Part shown: one piece after another, positions 48,531 through 56,875 of the stretch
Position numbering within the stretch: the first letter of the stretch is position 1
Layout of the letters: the number at the start of each line of letters is the position of its first letter
NCBI RefSeq assembly: GCF_004364245.1
Contig: NZ_SOAV01000015.1
Span: forward strand, 1-64,000
Direction of reading: 5' to 3'
Length of the DNA stretch: 64,000 nt
DNA from: Streptomyces sp. BK208
GTDB lineage: Bacteria; Actinomycetota; Actinomycetes; Streptomycetales; Streptomycetaceae
Notes under the pieces: model-generated
The model's database searches: none
What the model was told of the DNA's origin: nothing
The model's input: the letters and a program-made list of their open reading frames with translations, nothing else
Position numbers and translations under genes: made by a program

Positions 48531-48544
48531 TGGGAGCGCTCCCA
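48531..48544. promoter_or_regulatory. CebR-type operator palindrome
   Basis: TGGGAGCGCTCCCA is a perfect 14-bp palindrome identical to the consensus bound by CebR, the LacI-family cellobiose-responsive repressor of Streptomyces cellulose genes. It lies 44 bases before the CBM2 gene start and 82 bases before miaB. The CBM2 gene is the natural target. Confidence 0.85.
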
Positions 48545-48612
48545 TGCATCACACCGAGGGTGACGGTGTACTGTCAAGATGCGGGGCGGCGTTCACCACG
48601 ATCGCGACCGCC

Positions 48613-48618
48613 TACCCT
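48613..48618 (+). promoter_or_regulatory. Candidate -10 element for leaderless miaB
   Basis: TACCCT ends seven bases before the miaB ATG with no Shine-Dalgarno sequence. Confidence 0.45.
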
Positions 48619-48625
48619 TGTTGCC

Positions 48626-50143
48626 ATGAGCAGCATCGACCGGAGCCAGTCAGTGGGCGGCACGCGCACGTACGAAGTACGCACCTACGGGTGCCAGATG
48701 AACGTCCACGACTCCGAGCGATTGTCCGGTCTGCTGGAGGACGCGGGTTACGTCCGCGCCCCCGAGAGCGCCGACGGCGACGCCGACGTCGTCGTCTTCA
48801 ACACCTGCGCCGTACGGGAGAACGCCGACAACAAGCTGTACGGCAACCTCGGTCACCTCGCCCCGAAGAAGGCGAGCCGCCCCGGCATGCAGATCGCGGT
48901 CGGCGGCTGCCTGGCGCAGAAGGACCGCGACACCATCGTGAAGCGGGCCCCCTGGGTGGACGTCGTCTTCGGCACCCACAACATCGGCAAGCTCCCGGTG
49001 CTGCTGGAGCGCGCCCGCGTGCAGGAGGAGGCGCAGGTCGAGATCGCCGAGTCCCTGGAGGCGTTCCCGTCCACCCTCCCCACCCGGCGCGAGAGCGCGT
49101 ACGCGGCGTGGGTCTCCATCTCCGTCGGCTGCAACAACACGTGCACCTTCTGCATCGTCCCCGCCCTGCGCGGCAAGGAGAAGGACCGTCGTCCCGGTGA
49201 CATCCTCGCCGAGGTCGAGGCCCTGGTCGCCGAGGGCGTCAGCGAGATCACCCTGCTCGGCCAGAACGTCAACGCCTACGGCTCCGACATCGGCGACCGC
49301 GAGGCGTTCAGCAAGCTGCTGCGGGCCTGCGGGACCATCGACGGGCTGGAGCGCGTCCGCTTCACCTCCCCGCACCCGCGCGACTTCACCGACGACGTCA
49401 TCGCCGCCATGGCCGAGACGCCGAACGCGATGCCGCAGCTGCACATGCCGCTCCAGTCCGGCTCCGACCCGGTGCTCAAGGCGATGCGCCGCTCCTACCG
49501 GCAGGAGCGCTACCTGGGGATCATCGAGAAGGTGCGGGCGGCCATCCCGCACGCGGCGATCACCACCGACATCATCGTGGGCTTCCCCGGGGAGACCGAG
49601 GAGGACTTCGAGCAGACCCTGCACGTGGTGCGCGAGGCCCGCTTCGCCCAGGCGTACACCTTCCAGTACTCCAAGCGGCCCGGGACCCCGGCCGCCGAGA
49701 TGGACGGCCAGATCCCCAAGGCGGTTGTCCAGGAGCGCTACGAGCGCCTGGTCGCCCTCCAGGAGGAGATCTCCTGGGAGGAGAACAAGAAGCAGGTCGG
49801 GCGCACCCTGGAGCTGATGGTCGCCGAGGGGGAGGGCCGCAAGGACGGCGCCACGCACCGGCTCTCCGGCCGCGCCCCCGACAACCGCCTGGTGCACTTC
49901 ACCAAGCCGGAGCAGGAGGTCCGTCCCGGCGACGTGGTGACGGTCGAGATCACCTACGCCGCTCCGCACCACCTCCTCGCCGAGGGCGCGGTGCTCGATG
50001 TGCGCCGCACGCGCGCGGGGGACGCCTGGGAGAAGCGCAACACGGCCGAGCAGGCCAAGCCGGCGGGCGTCCTGCTGGGCCTGCCGAAGATCGGCGTGCC
50101 CGAGCCCATGCCGGCGGTGGCGAGCGGCTGCGGCTGCGACTGA
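48626..50143 (+). CDS. miaB: MiaB: tRNA-2-methylthio-N6-isopentenyladenosine synthase
   Basis: The protein has 505 aa. The UPF0004 domain has Cys23, Cys61 and Cys95; the radical-SAM motif CNNTCTFC gives Cys169, Cys173 and Cys176; a TRAM domain follows, with a tail ending in GCGCD. It adds a methylthio group to isopentenyladenosine-37 of tRNAs reading UNN codons. miaA, which makes its substrate, is 1.7 kb downstream on the same strand. A paralogous enzyme, rimO, is at 15064. Confidence 0.96.
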   Translation: MSSIDRSQSVGGTRTYEVRTYGCQMNVHDSERLSGLLEDAGYVRAPESADGDADVVVFNTCAVRENADNKLYGNLGHLAPKKASRPGMQIAVGGCLAQKDRDTIVKRAPWVDVVFGTHNIGKLPVLLERARVQEEAQVEIAESLEAFPSTLPTRRESAYAAWVSISVGCNNTCTFCIVPALRGKEKDRRPGDILAEVEALVAEGVSEITLLGQNVNAYGSDIGDREAFSKLLRACGTIDGLERVRFTSPHPRDFTDDVIAAMAETPNAMPQLHMPLQSGSDPVLKAMRRSYRQERYLGIIEKVRAAIPHAAITTDIIVGFPGETEEDFEQTLHVVREARFAQAYTFQYSKRPGTPAAEMDGQIPKAVVQERYERLVALQEEISWEENKKQVGRTLELMVAEGEGRKDGATHRLSGRAPDNRLVHFTKPEQEVRPGDVVTVEITYAAPHHLLAEGAVLDVRRTRAGDAWEKRNTAEQAKPAGVLLGLPKIGVPEPMPAVASGCGCD

Positions 50144-50180
50144 CCGCGGGGGGCGCCGCCGGGGGACGGCGGTACGGGGT

Positions 50181-50186
50181 TACGCT
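50181..50186 (+). promoter_or_regulatory. Candidate -10 element for the class III dioxygenase-like gene
   Basis: TACGCT ends seven bases before ATG 50194 with no Shine-Dalgarno sequence, suggesting a separate leaderless promoter after miaB. Confidence 0.4.
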
Positions 50187-50193
50187 GCCGATC

Positions 50194-50910
50194 ATGCTTG
50201 TCGCCGCCGCCGTCTGCCCCTGCCCGCCGCTCCTCGTACCCGAGGTCGCCGCGGGTGCCGCGCCCGAACTGGACGCCGCACGCGCCGCGTGCACGGACGC
50301 GCTGGGCGTGCTCGCCGCGTCCCGTCCCGACCGGCTCGTGGTCGTCGGCCCCGCGGACTCCGCCGGACCCGAGGCCTACCCGCCGGGCGCGCGGGGCTCC
50401 TTCCGCGGTTTCGGCGTGGACGTGGACGTTTCCCTGGGCGCCGCCGACGGCGACGATGAGCGGGGGACGCATCTGCCCTACGGGCTCGCCGTGGGCGCCT
50501 GGCTGCTCGAACGGACGGCGTGGGCCGACGCCCCCGTGGACGCCGTGGGTGTGGGGGAGACGCTGCCCGCCGAGCGCTGTGCGGCCGTCGGCCGGGAGTT
50601 CGCCGCGCGAGCCGGGCGGACGGCGCTGCTGGTGCTGGGCGACGCCAGTGCGTGCCGCACGGTCAAGGCGCCCGGGTACCTCGACGAGCGGGCGGCGCCC
50701 TTCGACGCGGCGGTGGGGCGTGCCCTGGGGGCGGCGGACCGGGCCGCCCTGGCCGCGCTGGACGTGGCACTGTCGCGTGAGCTCAAGGTGTCCGGCCGGG
50801 CTCCCTGGCAGGTCCTCGCGGGCGCGGCCGAGCACGCGGACCTCACCGGCACGCTGCTCTACGAGGACGCCCCGTACGGGGTGGGATACGTCGTGGCCGC
50901 CTGGTCGTAG
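50194..50910 (+). CDS. Class III extradiol dioxygenase (LigB/MEMO-like) domain protein
   Basis: The protein has 238 aa, MLVAAAVCPCPPLLVPEVAAG followed by RPDRLVVVGPADSAG and THLPYGLAVGAWLLE. This pattern belongs to the LigB/MEMO fold proteins found between miaB and miaA in actinobacteria. The usual opening histidine (for example of PHPP) is replaced here by Cys in CPCPPLL, so iron-dependent ring cleavage is doubtful. Function unknown. Confidence 0.78.
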   Translation: MLVAAAVCPCPPLLVPEVAAGAAPELDAARAACTDALGVLAASRPDRLVVVGPADSAGPEAYPPGARGSFRGFGVDVDVSLGAADGDDERGTHLPYGLAVGAWLLERTAWADAPVDAVGVGETLPAERCAAVGREFAARAGRTALLVLGDASACRTVKAPGYLDERAAPFDAAVGRALGAADRAALAALDVALSRELKVSGRAPWQVLAGAAEHADLTGTLLYEDAPYGVGYVVAAWS

Positions 50911-51040
50911 CGGCCGGGCGGCGTGATCCCGGCGACCGCGCAGCCGATCCCGGCGGCCGGGTGGCGGCCCGCCCGGCGCCCGCGGACGGCCCGGAGCGGA
51001 TCACCCGATCCGGCTCCGTGCCGTCCGACGACGTGCCGAG

Positions 51041-51358
51041 TCAGGAAGCCGGAGGCGGTCCGGCCGGAGGAGGGCCACCGGGCGTGCCGCCAGGCGTGCC
51101 ACCGGGCGCTCCGCCAGGCGTGCCGCCGCCTCCTTCCCTGCCCTCGTCGTCCTTGTGGGCGAGGCGGTCCATGGCGCCCTTTGCCTTGCCGGTGCCCGTC
51201 TGGATCCGGTCGCTGTACTTGCCCTTGGTCCGCTCGTCGACGGTCCGCGCCATCTTGTCGATACCGCGGTCGATCTTGTCGCCGTGCTGCTGTGCGAGGT
51301 CGGAGACCTTGCCCTTCGCCGGTTCGAGTCTGGCCTTCAAGTTGTCCAGGAGACCCAT
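51041..51358 (-). CDS. MT0933-type antitoxin-like small protein
   Basis: The protein has 105 aa. The N-terminal 65 residues (MGLLDNLKARLEPAKGKVSD; GIDKMARTVDERTKGKYSDR) match the MT0933/Rv0909 antitoxin-like family of short helical, lysine-rich proteins. The tail is a Gly/Pro/Thr repeat from a 12-24-bp DNA repeat (51073-51130). No toxin gene is adjacent, so an antitoxin role is unproven here. The acidic protein gene upstream is 24 bases away on the same strand. Confidence 0.75.
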   Translation of the reverse strand: MGLLDNLKARLEPAKGKVSDLAQQHGDKIDRGIDKMARTVDERTKGKYSDRIQTGTGKAKGAMDRLAHKDDEGREGGGGTPGGAPGGTPGGTPGGPPPAGPPPAS

Positions 51359-51382
51359 GGTTCGCCTTCCCTCACGGGGCAG

Positions 51383-51667
51383 TCAGGTGCGGGCGCCCTT
51401 GTCGGCCTCGTTGTCGACGGCCTCTTCCGCGGACTGCTGCTTGGGGATGCCGACGCTCTCCGGGTCGCCGCCCTCGGTGGCGGAACCCGCGGCCTCGCCG
51501 GCCTCCGCCGTGTCCCGGGAGCCGGTGTCGACCGTCTCCGCGGCCTCGGTTTCGGCCGTGCCGGCCTCCGCCGCGCCCTCGGTGTCCGGGGTGTCGGTCC
51601 GCGCCTCGGCGGCCGACACCTCCTCGGTGCCCTTCGACCTCCGAAGAAGCCGTGCAAAAACGCCCAT
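51383..51667 (-). CDS. Acidic hypothetical protein
   Basis: The protein has 94 aa from ATG 51667, with GGAG upstream. A short basic start (MGVFARLLRRSKG) precedes a very acidic Glu/Ala/Thr-rich, probably disordered body (GAAEAGTAETEAAETVDTGS). It is upstream of, and in one unit with, the MT0933-like gene. Similar short proteins occur in many Streptomyces; no function is known to me. The basic/acidic pairing of the two products is notable. Confidence 0.6.
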   Translation of the reverse strand: MGVFARLLRRSKGTEEVSAAEARTDTPDTEGAAEAGTAETEAAETVDTGSRDTAEAGEAAGSATEGGDPESVGIPKQQSAEEAVDNEADKGART

Positions 51668-51849
51668 ATCAACTCCATACGTTACTCGTGCGGGCGAAAT
51701 CCCGCGGCGTCCGGTGCGTCCGTTTGCGTGGCCGGGGCCATGACCCGGTGGTCCGGGGAGCGGGAACCTCGCAACGGGCAACGACCCCCGCCGCGGAGCG
51801 TCACGTAACTCGTTCGAGGGCCGGGTGAGAGGTTTGCGAGACTGGTGCG

Positions 51850-52788
51850 GTGAGCAGCGCACCTTCCGCACCCCGCGTCATCGCCGTAGTCGGACCCACC
51901 GCGGCCGGAAAGTCCGATCTGGGCGTCTTCCTGGCCGAGCGGCTCGGCGGCGAGGTCGTCAACGCCGACTCCATGCAGCTCTACCGTGGGATGGACATCG
52001 GCACCGCCAAGCTGACGCCCGAGGAGCGCGGCGGCGTCCCGCACCATCTGCTGGACATCTGGGACGTGACCGTCACGGCGTCCGTCGCCGAGTACCAGCG
52101 CCTCGCGCGGGAGCGCATCGACGCCCTGCTCGCCCAGGGGCGCTGGCCGGTCCTCGTCGGCGGCTCCGGCCTCTACGTCCGCGGGGCCGTCGACAACCTG
52201 GAGTTCCCCGGCACCGACCCCGAGGTCAGGGCCCGGTTGGAGGACGAACTCGAACGGCACGGTCCCGGCGCGCTGCACGCCCGCCTGGCCGCCGCCGACC
52301 CGGAGGCGGGGCGGGCCATCCTCCCCAGCAACGGACGCCGGATCGTGCGCGCCCTCGAGGTGATCGAGATCACCGGCCGGCCCTTCACCGCCAACCTCCC
52401 CGGTCACGACTCCGTCTACGACACCGTGCAGATCGGCGTCGACGTCGCCCGCCCGGAACTGGACGAGCGCATCGCCCTGCGGGTCGACCGGATGTGGGAG
52501 GCCGGACTGGTCGAAGAAGTGCGGGCACTGGAGGCGCAGGGGCTGCGCGAGGGGCGTACGGCGTCCCGTGCGCTCGGCTACCAGCAGGTCCTCGCGGCGC
52601 TGGCCGGCGAGTGCACCCTGGACGAGGCGCGCGCCGAGACCGTCCGTGCCACCAAACGCTTCGCGCGCCGCCAGGATTCGTGGTTCAGGCGCGACCCACG
52701 GGTGCACTGGCTGAGTGGGGGCGTGGCGGACCGCACGGAACTTCCGCGGCTCGCTCTGTCGTTGGTCGAACGACCGGTTACAGCCTGA
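51850..52788 (+). CDS. miaA: MiaA: tRNA dimethylallyltransferase
   Basis: The protein has 312 aa from GTG 51850. P-loop GPTAAGKS is at 15-22, with NADSMQLYRGMDIGTAKLTP, LVGGSGLYVRG and ATKRFARRQDSWFRRD. It transfers a dimethylallyl group to adenosine-37 of tRNAs, the substrate of MiaB encoded upstream. No clear Shine-Dalgarno sequence precedes the start. Confidence 0.96.
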   Translation: MSSAPSAPRVIAVVGPTAAGKSDLGVFLAERLGGEVVNADSMQLYRGMDIGTAKLTPEERGGVPHHLLDIWDVTVTASVAEYQRLARERIDALLAQGRWPVLVGGSGLYVRGAVDNLEFPGTDPEVRARLEDELERHGPGALHARLAAADPEAGRAILPSNGRRIVRALEVIEITGRPFTANLPGHDSVYDTVQIGVDVARPELDERIALRVDRMWEAGLVEEVRALEAQGLREGRTASRALGYQQVLAALAGECTLDEARAETVRATKRFARRQDSWFRRDPRVHWLSGGVADRTELPRLALSLVERPVTA

Positions 52789-52895
52789 TCACGTGATGGC
52801 ATCGGGACGCCCCGCCCGTCATCCGGGCCTCCGGTGGCGTGCCATCATCGAGCTTCGATCGACCGAGTGAGTCCTAGTTGGGAGGGCGCGTGGCG

Positions 52896-53396
52896 ATGGA
52901 GGCCGGCCCTCGCGACACCGCACCGAGCACCGAGCACGGCACCGCCGACCGCGGCGGACCGGACCCGGAGGACGGTTCCCTCAGCTCCGACGGGCCCGAC
53001 GCGACGCCGGACGGTGTCGCAGCGGACGGGCCCGAGCCCGAGGAGATGTACGGGGACGAGGTCGAGGTCGAGCTGCGTCCCCAGCGCCGGCTGCGCATCT
53101 GGCAGCTCGCGCCCATCGTGTGCCTGGCCGCGCTCGGCTCCCTGATGTTCGCCTTCCCGCTCGCCTTCGACTTCGGCGACAGCGGCGCCGTGATCGCGAT
53201 GCTGGGCCTGCTGATCTGCTCCTGCGCGGCCGGCTGGGGCATGATGGCCGCCCGCCGGGTCGGTTACACGTGGCCGGGCCTGCCGCAGCGCGGGTCGGGG
53301 CGTCGCCCCGACTGGCGGACGGTCCTGGTGTACGTGATCGCGGTCGCCGCGGTCGTCGTGCTGGCCGTGTGGCGGGTCGCCCGCCTGCGGGGCTGA
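52896..53396 (+). CDS. Hypothetical membrane protein
   Basis: The protein has 166 aa from ATG 52896 (GGAGGG 10 nt upstream; GTG 52890 is an alternative). An acidic, disordered first 70 residues precede three hydrophobic segments (about 75-98, 101-122 and 144-160). Conserved in Streptomyces between miaA and dapF as far as I recall; function unknown. Confidence 0.75.
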   Translation: MEAGPRDTAPSTEHGTADRGGPDPEDGSLSSDGPDATPDGVAADGPEPEEMYGDEVEVELRPQRRLRIWQLAPIVCLAALGSLMFAFPLAFDFGDSGAVIAMLGLLICSCAAGWGMMAARRVGYTWPGLPQRGSGRRPDWRTVLVYVIAVAAVVVLAVWRVARLRG

Positions 53397-53470
53397 CGGA
53401 GCGCCCCGGTGACCTCCGGGTCCACGCCCTTCCCGCCTCCGCCCCCCGTCGGCACCGTGCGCCCACCCCG

Positions 53471-53476
53471 TACGAT
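53471..53476 (+). promoter_or_regulatory. Candidate -10 element for leaderless dapF
   Basis: TACGAT ends six bases before the dapF ATG. A GAGGA lies directly against the ATG and is too close to act as a normal ribosome site. Confidence 0.45.
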
Positions 53477-53482
53477 CGAGGA

Positions 53483-54388
53483 ATGAGCACGCGGATCGCC
53501 TTCCTCAAGGGACACGGCACCGAGAACGACTTCGTGATCGTTCCCGACCCGGACAACGCCCTCGACCTGAGCCCCGCCGCCGTCGCCGTCCTGTGCGACC
53601 GCCGCGCGGGTGTCGGCGGGGACGGACTGCTGCACGTGGTGCGGTCCGAGGCGCACCCCGAGGCCAGGGACATGGCCCCGGAGGCGGAGTGGTTCATGGA
53701 CTACCGCAACGGCGACGGCTCGGTCGCGGAGATGTGCGGCAACGGCGTGCGGGTCTTCGCGCGCTACCTCCAGCACGCCGGGCACGTCGCGGAGGGCGAC
53801 CTCGCCATCGCCACACGCGGCGGCGTGAAGCGCGTGCACATCGCCAAGCCGGTCTCCGGCAGCTCCGCGCCGGGTGACGTCACCGTCGGGATGGGACGCG
53901 CGCGGCTCCCCGAAGGCGAGGTCGAGGTGAGCGTGGGCGAGCGCACCTGGCCCGCGCGGAACGTGAACATGGGCAACCCGCACGCGGTCGCCTTCGTCGC
54001 CGACCTGGCCCACGCGGGCCACCTCTACAGTCCGCCGCCGTACGAGCCCGCCGACGTCTACCCCGACGGGGTCAACGTCGAGTTCGTGGTCGACCGGGGC
54101 CCGCGTCACGTCGCGATGCGCGTGCACGAGCGCGGCTCCGGTGAGACCCGCTCCTGCGGTACCGGCGCGTGCGCCGTCGCCGTGGCCACCGCCCGCCGGG
54201 ACGGCGCCGACCCGGCGGTCACCGGCACCCCGGCCACCTACACCGTCGACGTGCCCGGCGGCACCCTGGTGATCACCGAGCACCCCGACGGCGAGATCGA
54301 GATGACGGGACCCGCCGTGATCGTCGCGGAGGGCGAGTTCGACTCCGCCTGGCTGGAGGGGGTGCTCGGCTGCATCACGACCCGGTGA
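53483..54388 (+). CDS. dapF: DapF: diaminopimelate epimerase
   Basis: The protein has 301 aa. The two catalytic cysteines are in EMCGNGVR (Cys85) and RSCGTGACA (Cys225), which exchange protons to convert LL- to meso-diaminopimelate. Streptomyces walls use LL-diaminopimelate, so the enzyme serves mainly lysine synthesis. Other motifs: KGHGTENDFV at the start and NMGNPHAV. Probably has its own promoter at 53471. Confidence 0.96.
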   Translation: MSTRIAFLKGHGTENDFVIVPDPDNALDLSPAAVAVLCDRRAGVGGDGLLHVVRSEAHPEARDMAPEAEWFMDYRNGDGSVAEMCGNGVRVFARYLQHAGHVAEGDLAIATRGGVKRVHIAKPVSGSSAPGDVTVGMGRARLPEGEVEVSVGERTWPARNVNMGNPHAVAFVADLAHAGHLYSPPPYEPADVYPDGVNVEFVVDRGPRHVAMRVHERGSGETRSCGTGACAVAVATARRDGADPAVTGTPATYTVDVPGGTLVITEHPDGEIEMTGPAVIVAEGEFDSAWLEGVLGCITTR

Positions 54389-54619
54389 GCACGGCCGCGG
54401 TGAACCACAGCCCGGTCCAAGACACTCAGTGCGAAAACGTAAACCCTCGGACCATCGCTCGAATGGGTGATCCGTTTCACGCTCGGCGAGAGGCGGTCGG
54501 CCGCACGTGATGGGCTCGATAGCATCAAGCACCGGCCCGGACGGGGGACCGACACCATCCCCTGAGCCGTGTCCGCCCTGGGATTCCCCGTCCGCCGGTC
54601 CGCGCAGCCGGAGGTGCCC

Positions 54620-56791
54620 ATGAACGCGGAGGCCGTGAACCCAGCGACCCCGGGCCCTGTGCCGCCCGCGGCCACCGGTGCCGTCGCGCCGGCACCCCGC
54701 AGGAAGGCCCGCCCCCGGATCGACCTGCGCCGGCTCGGCCGCGCCGCCCTGCTCGGCGCCACCACCCGCAGCCGGGGCCTGCCCGACGCCATCGGCCACG
54801 TCGTCGAGGCCCACCGCGCCCACCACCCCGACGCCGACCTCGACCCGCTGCGCCGCGCCTACGTACTGGCGGAGTCCTCGCACCGCGGCCAGATGCGCAA
54901 GAGCGGCGAGCCGTACATCACCCACCCCCTCGCCGTCACCCTGATCCTCGCCGAACTCGGCGCGGAGACCACCACGCTGACCGCCTCGCTCCTCCACGAC
55001 ACCGTCGAGGACACCGACGTGACGCTCGACCAGGTCGGCGAGGAGTTCGGCGCCGAGGTCCGCTACCTCGTCGACGGCGTCACCAAGCTGGAGAAGGTCG
55101 ACTACGGGGCCGCCGCCGAACCCGAGACCTTCCGGAAGATGCTCCTCGCCACCGGCAACGACGTCCGGGTGATGTCGATCAAACTCGCCGACCGGCTGCA
55201 CAACATGCGCACCCTCGGCGTCATGCGCCGCGAGAAACAGGAACGCATCGCCAAGGTCACCCGCGACGTCCTCATCCCGCTCGCCGAACGGCTCGGCGTC
55301 CAGGCGCTCAAGTCCGAGCTGGAGGACCTCGTCTTCGCGGTCATGCACCCCGAGGAGTACGCGCACACGCGGGAGCTGGTCCAGGAGAACGCCGCCCGCG
55401 CGGACGACCCGCTCACCGCCGTCGCCGACGAGGTACGGGGAGTGCTGCGCGAGGCCGACATCCAGGCCGAGATCCTGATCCGCCCCCGGCACTACGTCTC
55501 CGTGCACCGTGTCTCCCGCAAGCGCGGCACGCTCCGCGGCGCGGACTTCGGCCGCCTCCTGGTGCTCGTGCAGGAGGACGCCGACTGCTACGCCGTCCTC
55601 GGTGAACTGCACACCTGTATGACCCCCGTCGTCTCGGAGTTCAAGGACTTCATCGCCGTCCCCAAGTTCAACCTGTACCAGTCGCTGCACACGGCGGTGG
55701 CCCGCGCGCAGGACGGCCAGGTCGTCGAGGTCCTCATCCGCACCCACCAGATGCACAAGGTCGCCGAGGCCGGCGTCGTCGCGCTCGGCAACCCGTACGC
55801 CCAGCCGTCCGAGGAGCAGAGCGCGGGCGACGGCGAGCGCGCCGACCCGACCCGCCCCGGCTGGCTGTCCCGGCTGCTCGACTGGCAGCGCGGCGCCCCC
55901 GACCCCGACACCTTCTGGTCTACCCTCCGCGAGGACCTCGCCCAGGACCGCGAGATCACCGTCTTCCGCCCCGACGGCGGCACCCTCGGCCTCCCCGAGG
56001 GCGCGACGTGCGTCGACGCCGCATACGCCCAGTACGGCGAGGACGCGCACGCGACCATGGGCGCGCGGGTCAACGGCCGGCTGGCGACCATGAGCACGGT
56101 GCTGCGGGACGGCGACACCGTGCAGCTGCTGATGGGACAGGACCCCGCCTCCGAGCCCTCCAGGGAGTGGCTGGAGCACGCCCACACCCCCGCCGCGCGG
56201 ATCGCCATCCAGCGCCGGCTGGCGGCCTCCCCGCAACCGGCGCCCGAAGCGGCGGAGCCGGCCCGCGGCGCCGCCGCACCCGACGCCCACCCCGACGCCC
56301 CGCGTCCGGCCGCCGACGCTCCGCCCGTGCGCCCCGCCTCCGCCGACGTGCTCGTCGACCCGCCGGGCGCGACGGTGCGGCTGGCGGGCTGCTGCACCCC
56401 CGTACCGCCGGACGAGATCACCGGATTCGCCGTGCGCGGCGGAGTGGTGACCGTGCACCGCGCCCAGTGCGCCGTGGTGGCGCGCATGAAGAGCACCGGA
56501 CGCGCGGAGGTAGGGGTGCGCTGGGGCGAGAGCACCGGGTGCCGGGTGACCCTGCTCGCCGAATCGTTCGGCCGCCCGCACCTGCTGGCCGACCTCACCG
56601 AGGCCATGGCCCTCGAAGGCGCCGAGATCGTCTCCGCGACCGTCGAACCCCCGGACCGCCAGCGGGTCCGGCACAGCTACACCGTCGTGCTCCCGGACGC
56701 GGCCCGGCTGCCCGCCCTCATGCGGGCCATGCGCGACGTGGCCGGCGTGTACGACGTCAGCCGCGCCCAGCCGCAGCCGACCGGCGCCTGA
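54620..56791 (+). CDS. rshA: RshA: second RelA/SpoT homologue
   Basis: The protein has 723 aa from ATG 54620, with GGAGG upstream. The HD hydrolase is intact (about 85-200: HRGQMRKSGEPYITHP, LLHDTVEDT, KLADRLHNMRTL). The synthetase domain (about 280-400) is altered: RPRHYVSVHRVSRKRG, a shortened DFGRLLVLV where DxxxxRV is expected, and ALGNPY in place of AHWxYK. YQSLHT and VEVLIRT remain. TGS (about 444-505) and a C-terminal ACT domain (about 648-723) follow. Placed as the shorter second RSH of Streptomyces. The sequence suggests hydrolysis over synthesis of (p)ppGpp. Confidence 0.92.
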   Translation: MNAEAVNPATPGPVPPAATGAVAPAPRRKARPRIDLRRLGRAALLGATTRSRGLPDAIGHVVEAHRAHHPDADLDPLRRAYVLAESSHRGQMRKSGEPYITHPLAVTLILAELGAETTTLTASLLHDTVEDTDVTLDQVGEEFGAEVRYLVDGVTKLEKVDYGAAAEPETFRKMLLATGNDVRVMSIKLADRLHNMRTLGVMRREKQERIAKVTRDVLIPLAERLGVQALKSELEDLVFAVMHPEEYAHTRELVQENAARADDPLTAVADEVRGVLREADIQAEILIRPRHYVSVHRVSRKRGTLRGADFGRLLVLVQEDADCYAVLGELHTCMTPVVSEFKDFIAVPKFNLYQSLHTAVARAQDGQVVEVLIRTHQMHKVAEAGVVALGNPYAQPSEEQSAGDGERADPTRPGWLSRLLDWQRGAPDPDTFWSTLREDLAQDREITVFRPDGGTLGLPEGATCVDAAYAQYGEDAHATMGARVNGRLATMSTVLRDGDTVQLLMGQDPASEPSREWLEHAHTPAARIAIQRRLAASPQPAPEAAEPARGAAAPDAHPDAPRPAADAPPVRPASADVLVDPPGATVRLAGCCTPVPPDEITGFAVRGGVVTVHRAQCAVVARMKSTGRAEVGVRWGESTGCRVTLLAESFGRPHLLADLTEAMALEGAEIVSATVEPPDRQRVRHSYTVVLPDAARLPALMRAMRDVAGVYDVSRAQPQPTGA

Positions 56792-56875
56792 CCCGGCGCG
56801 CCGCACCGAACCCGTTCGGGTGCCCCGGGCGCGCGCCGTCGTCGCGGGACACGCGCGCGCTGATAGCGGTGAGGG

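Noticed and set aside
52795..52846. Possible long hairpin (GATGGCA ... TGCCATC) after miaA
   Set aside because: Arms are only 7 bp with a loop of about 40 bases; too weak to call a terminator.
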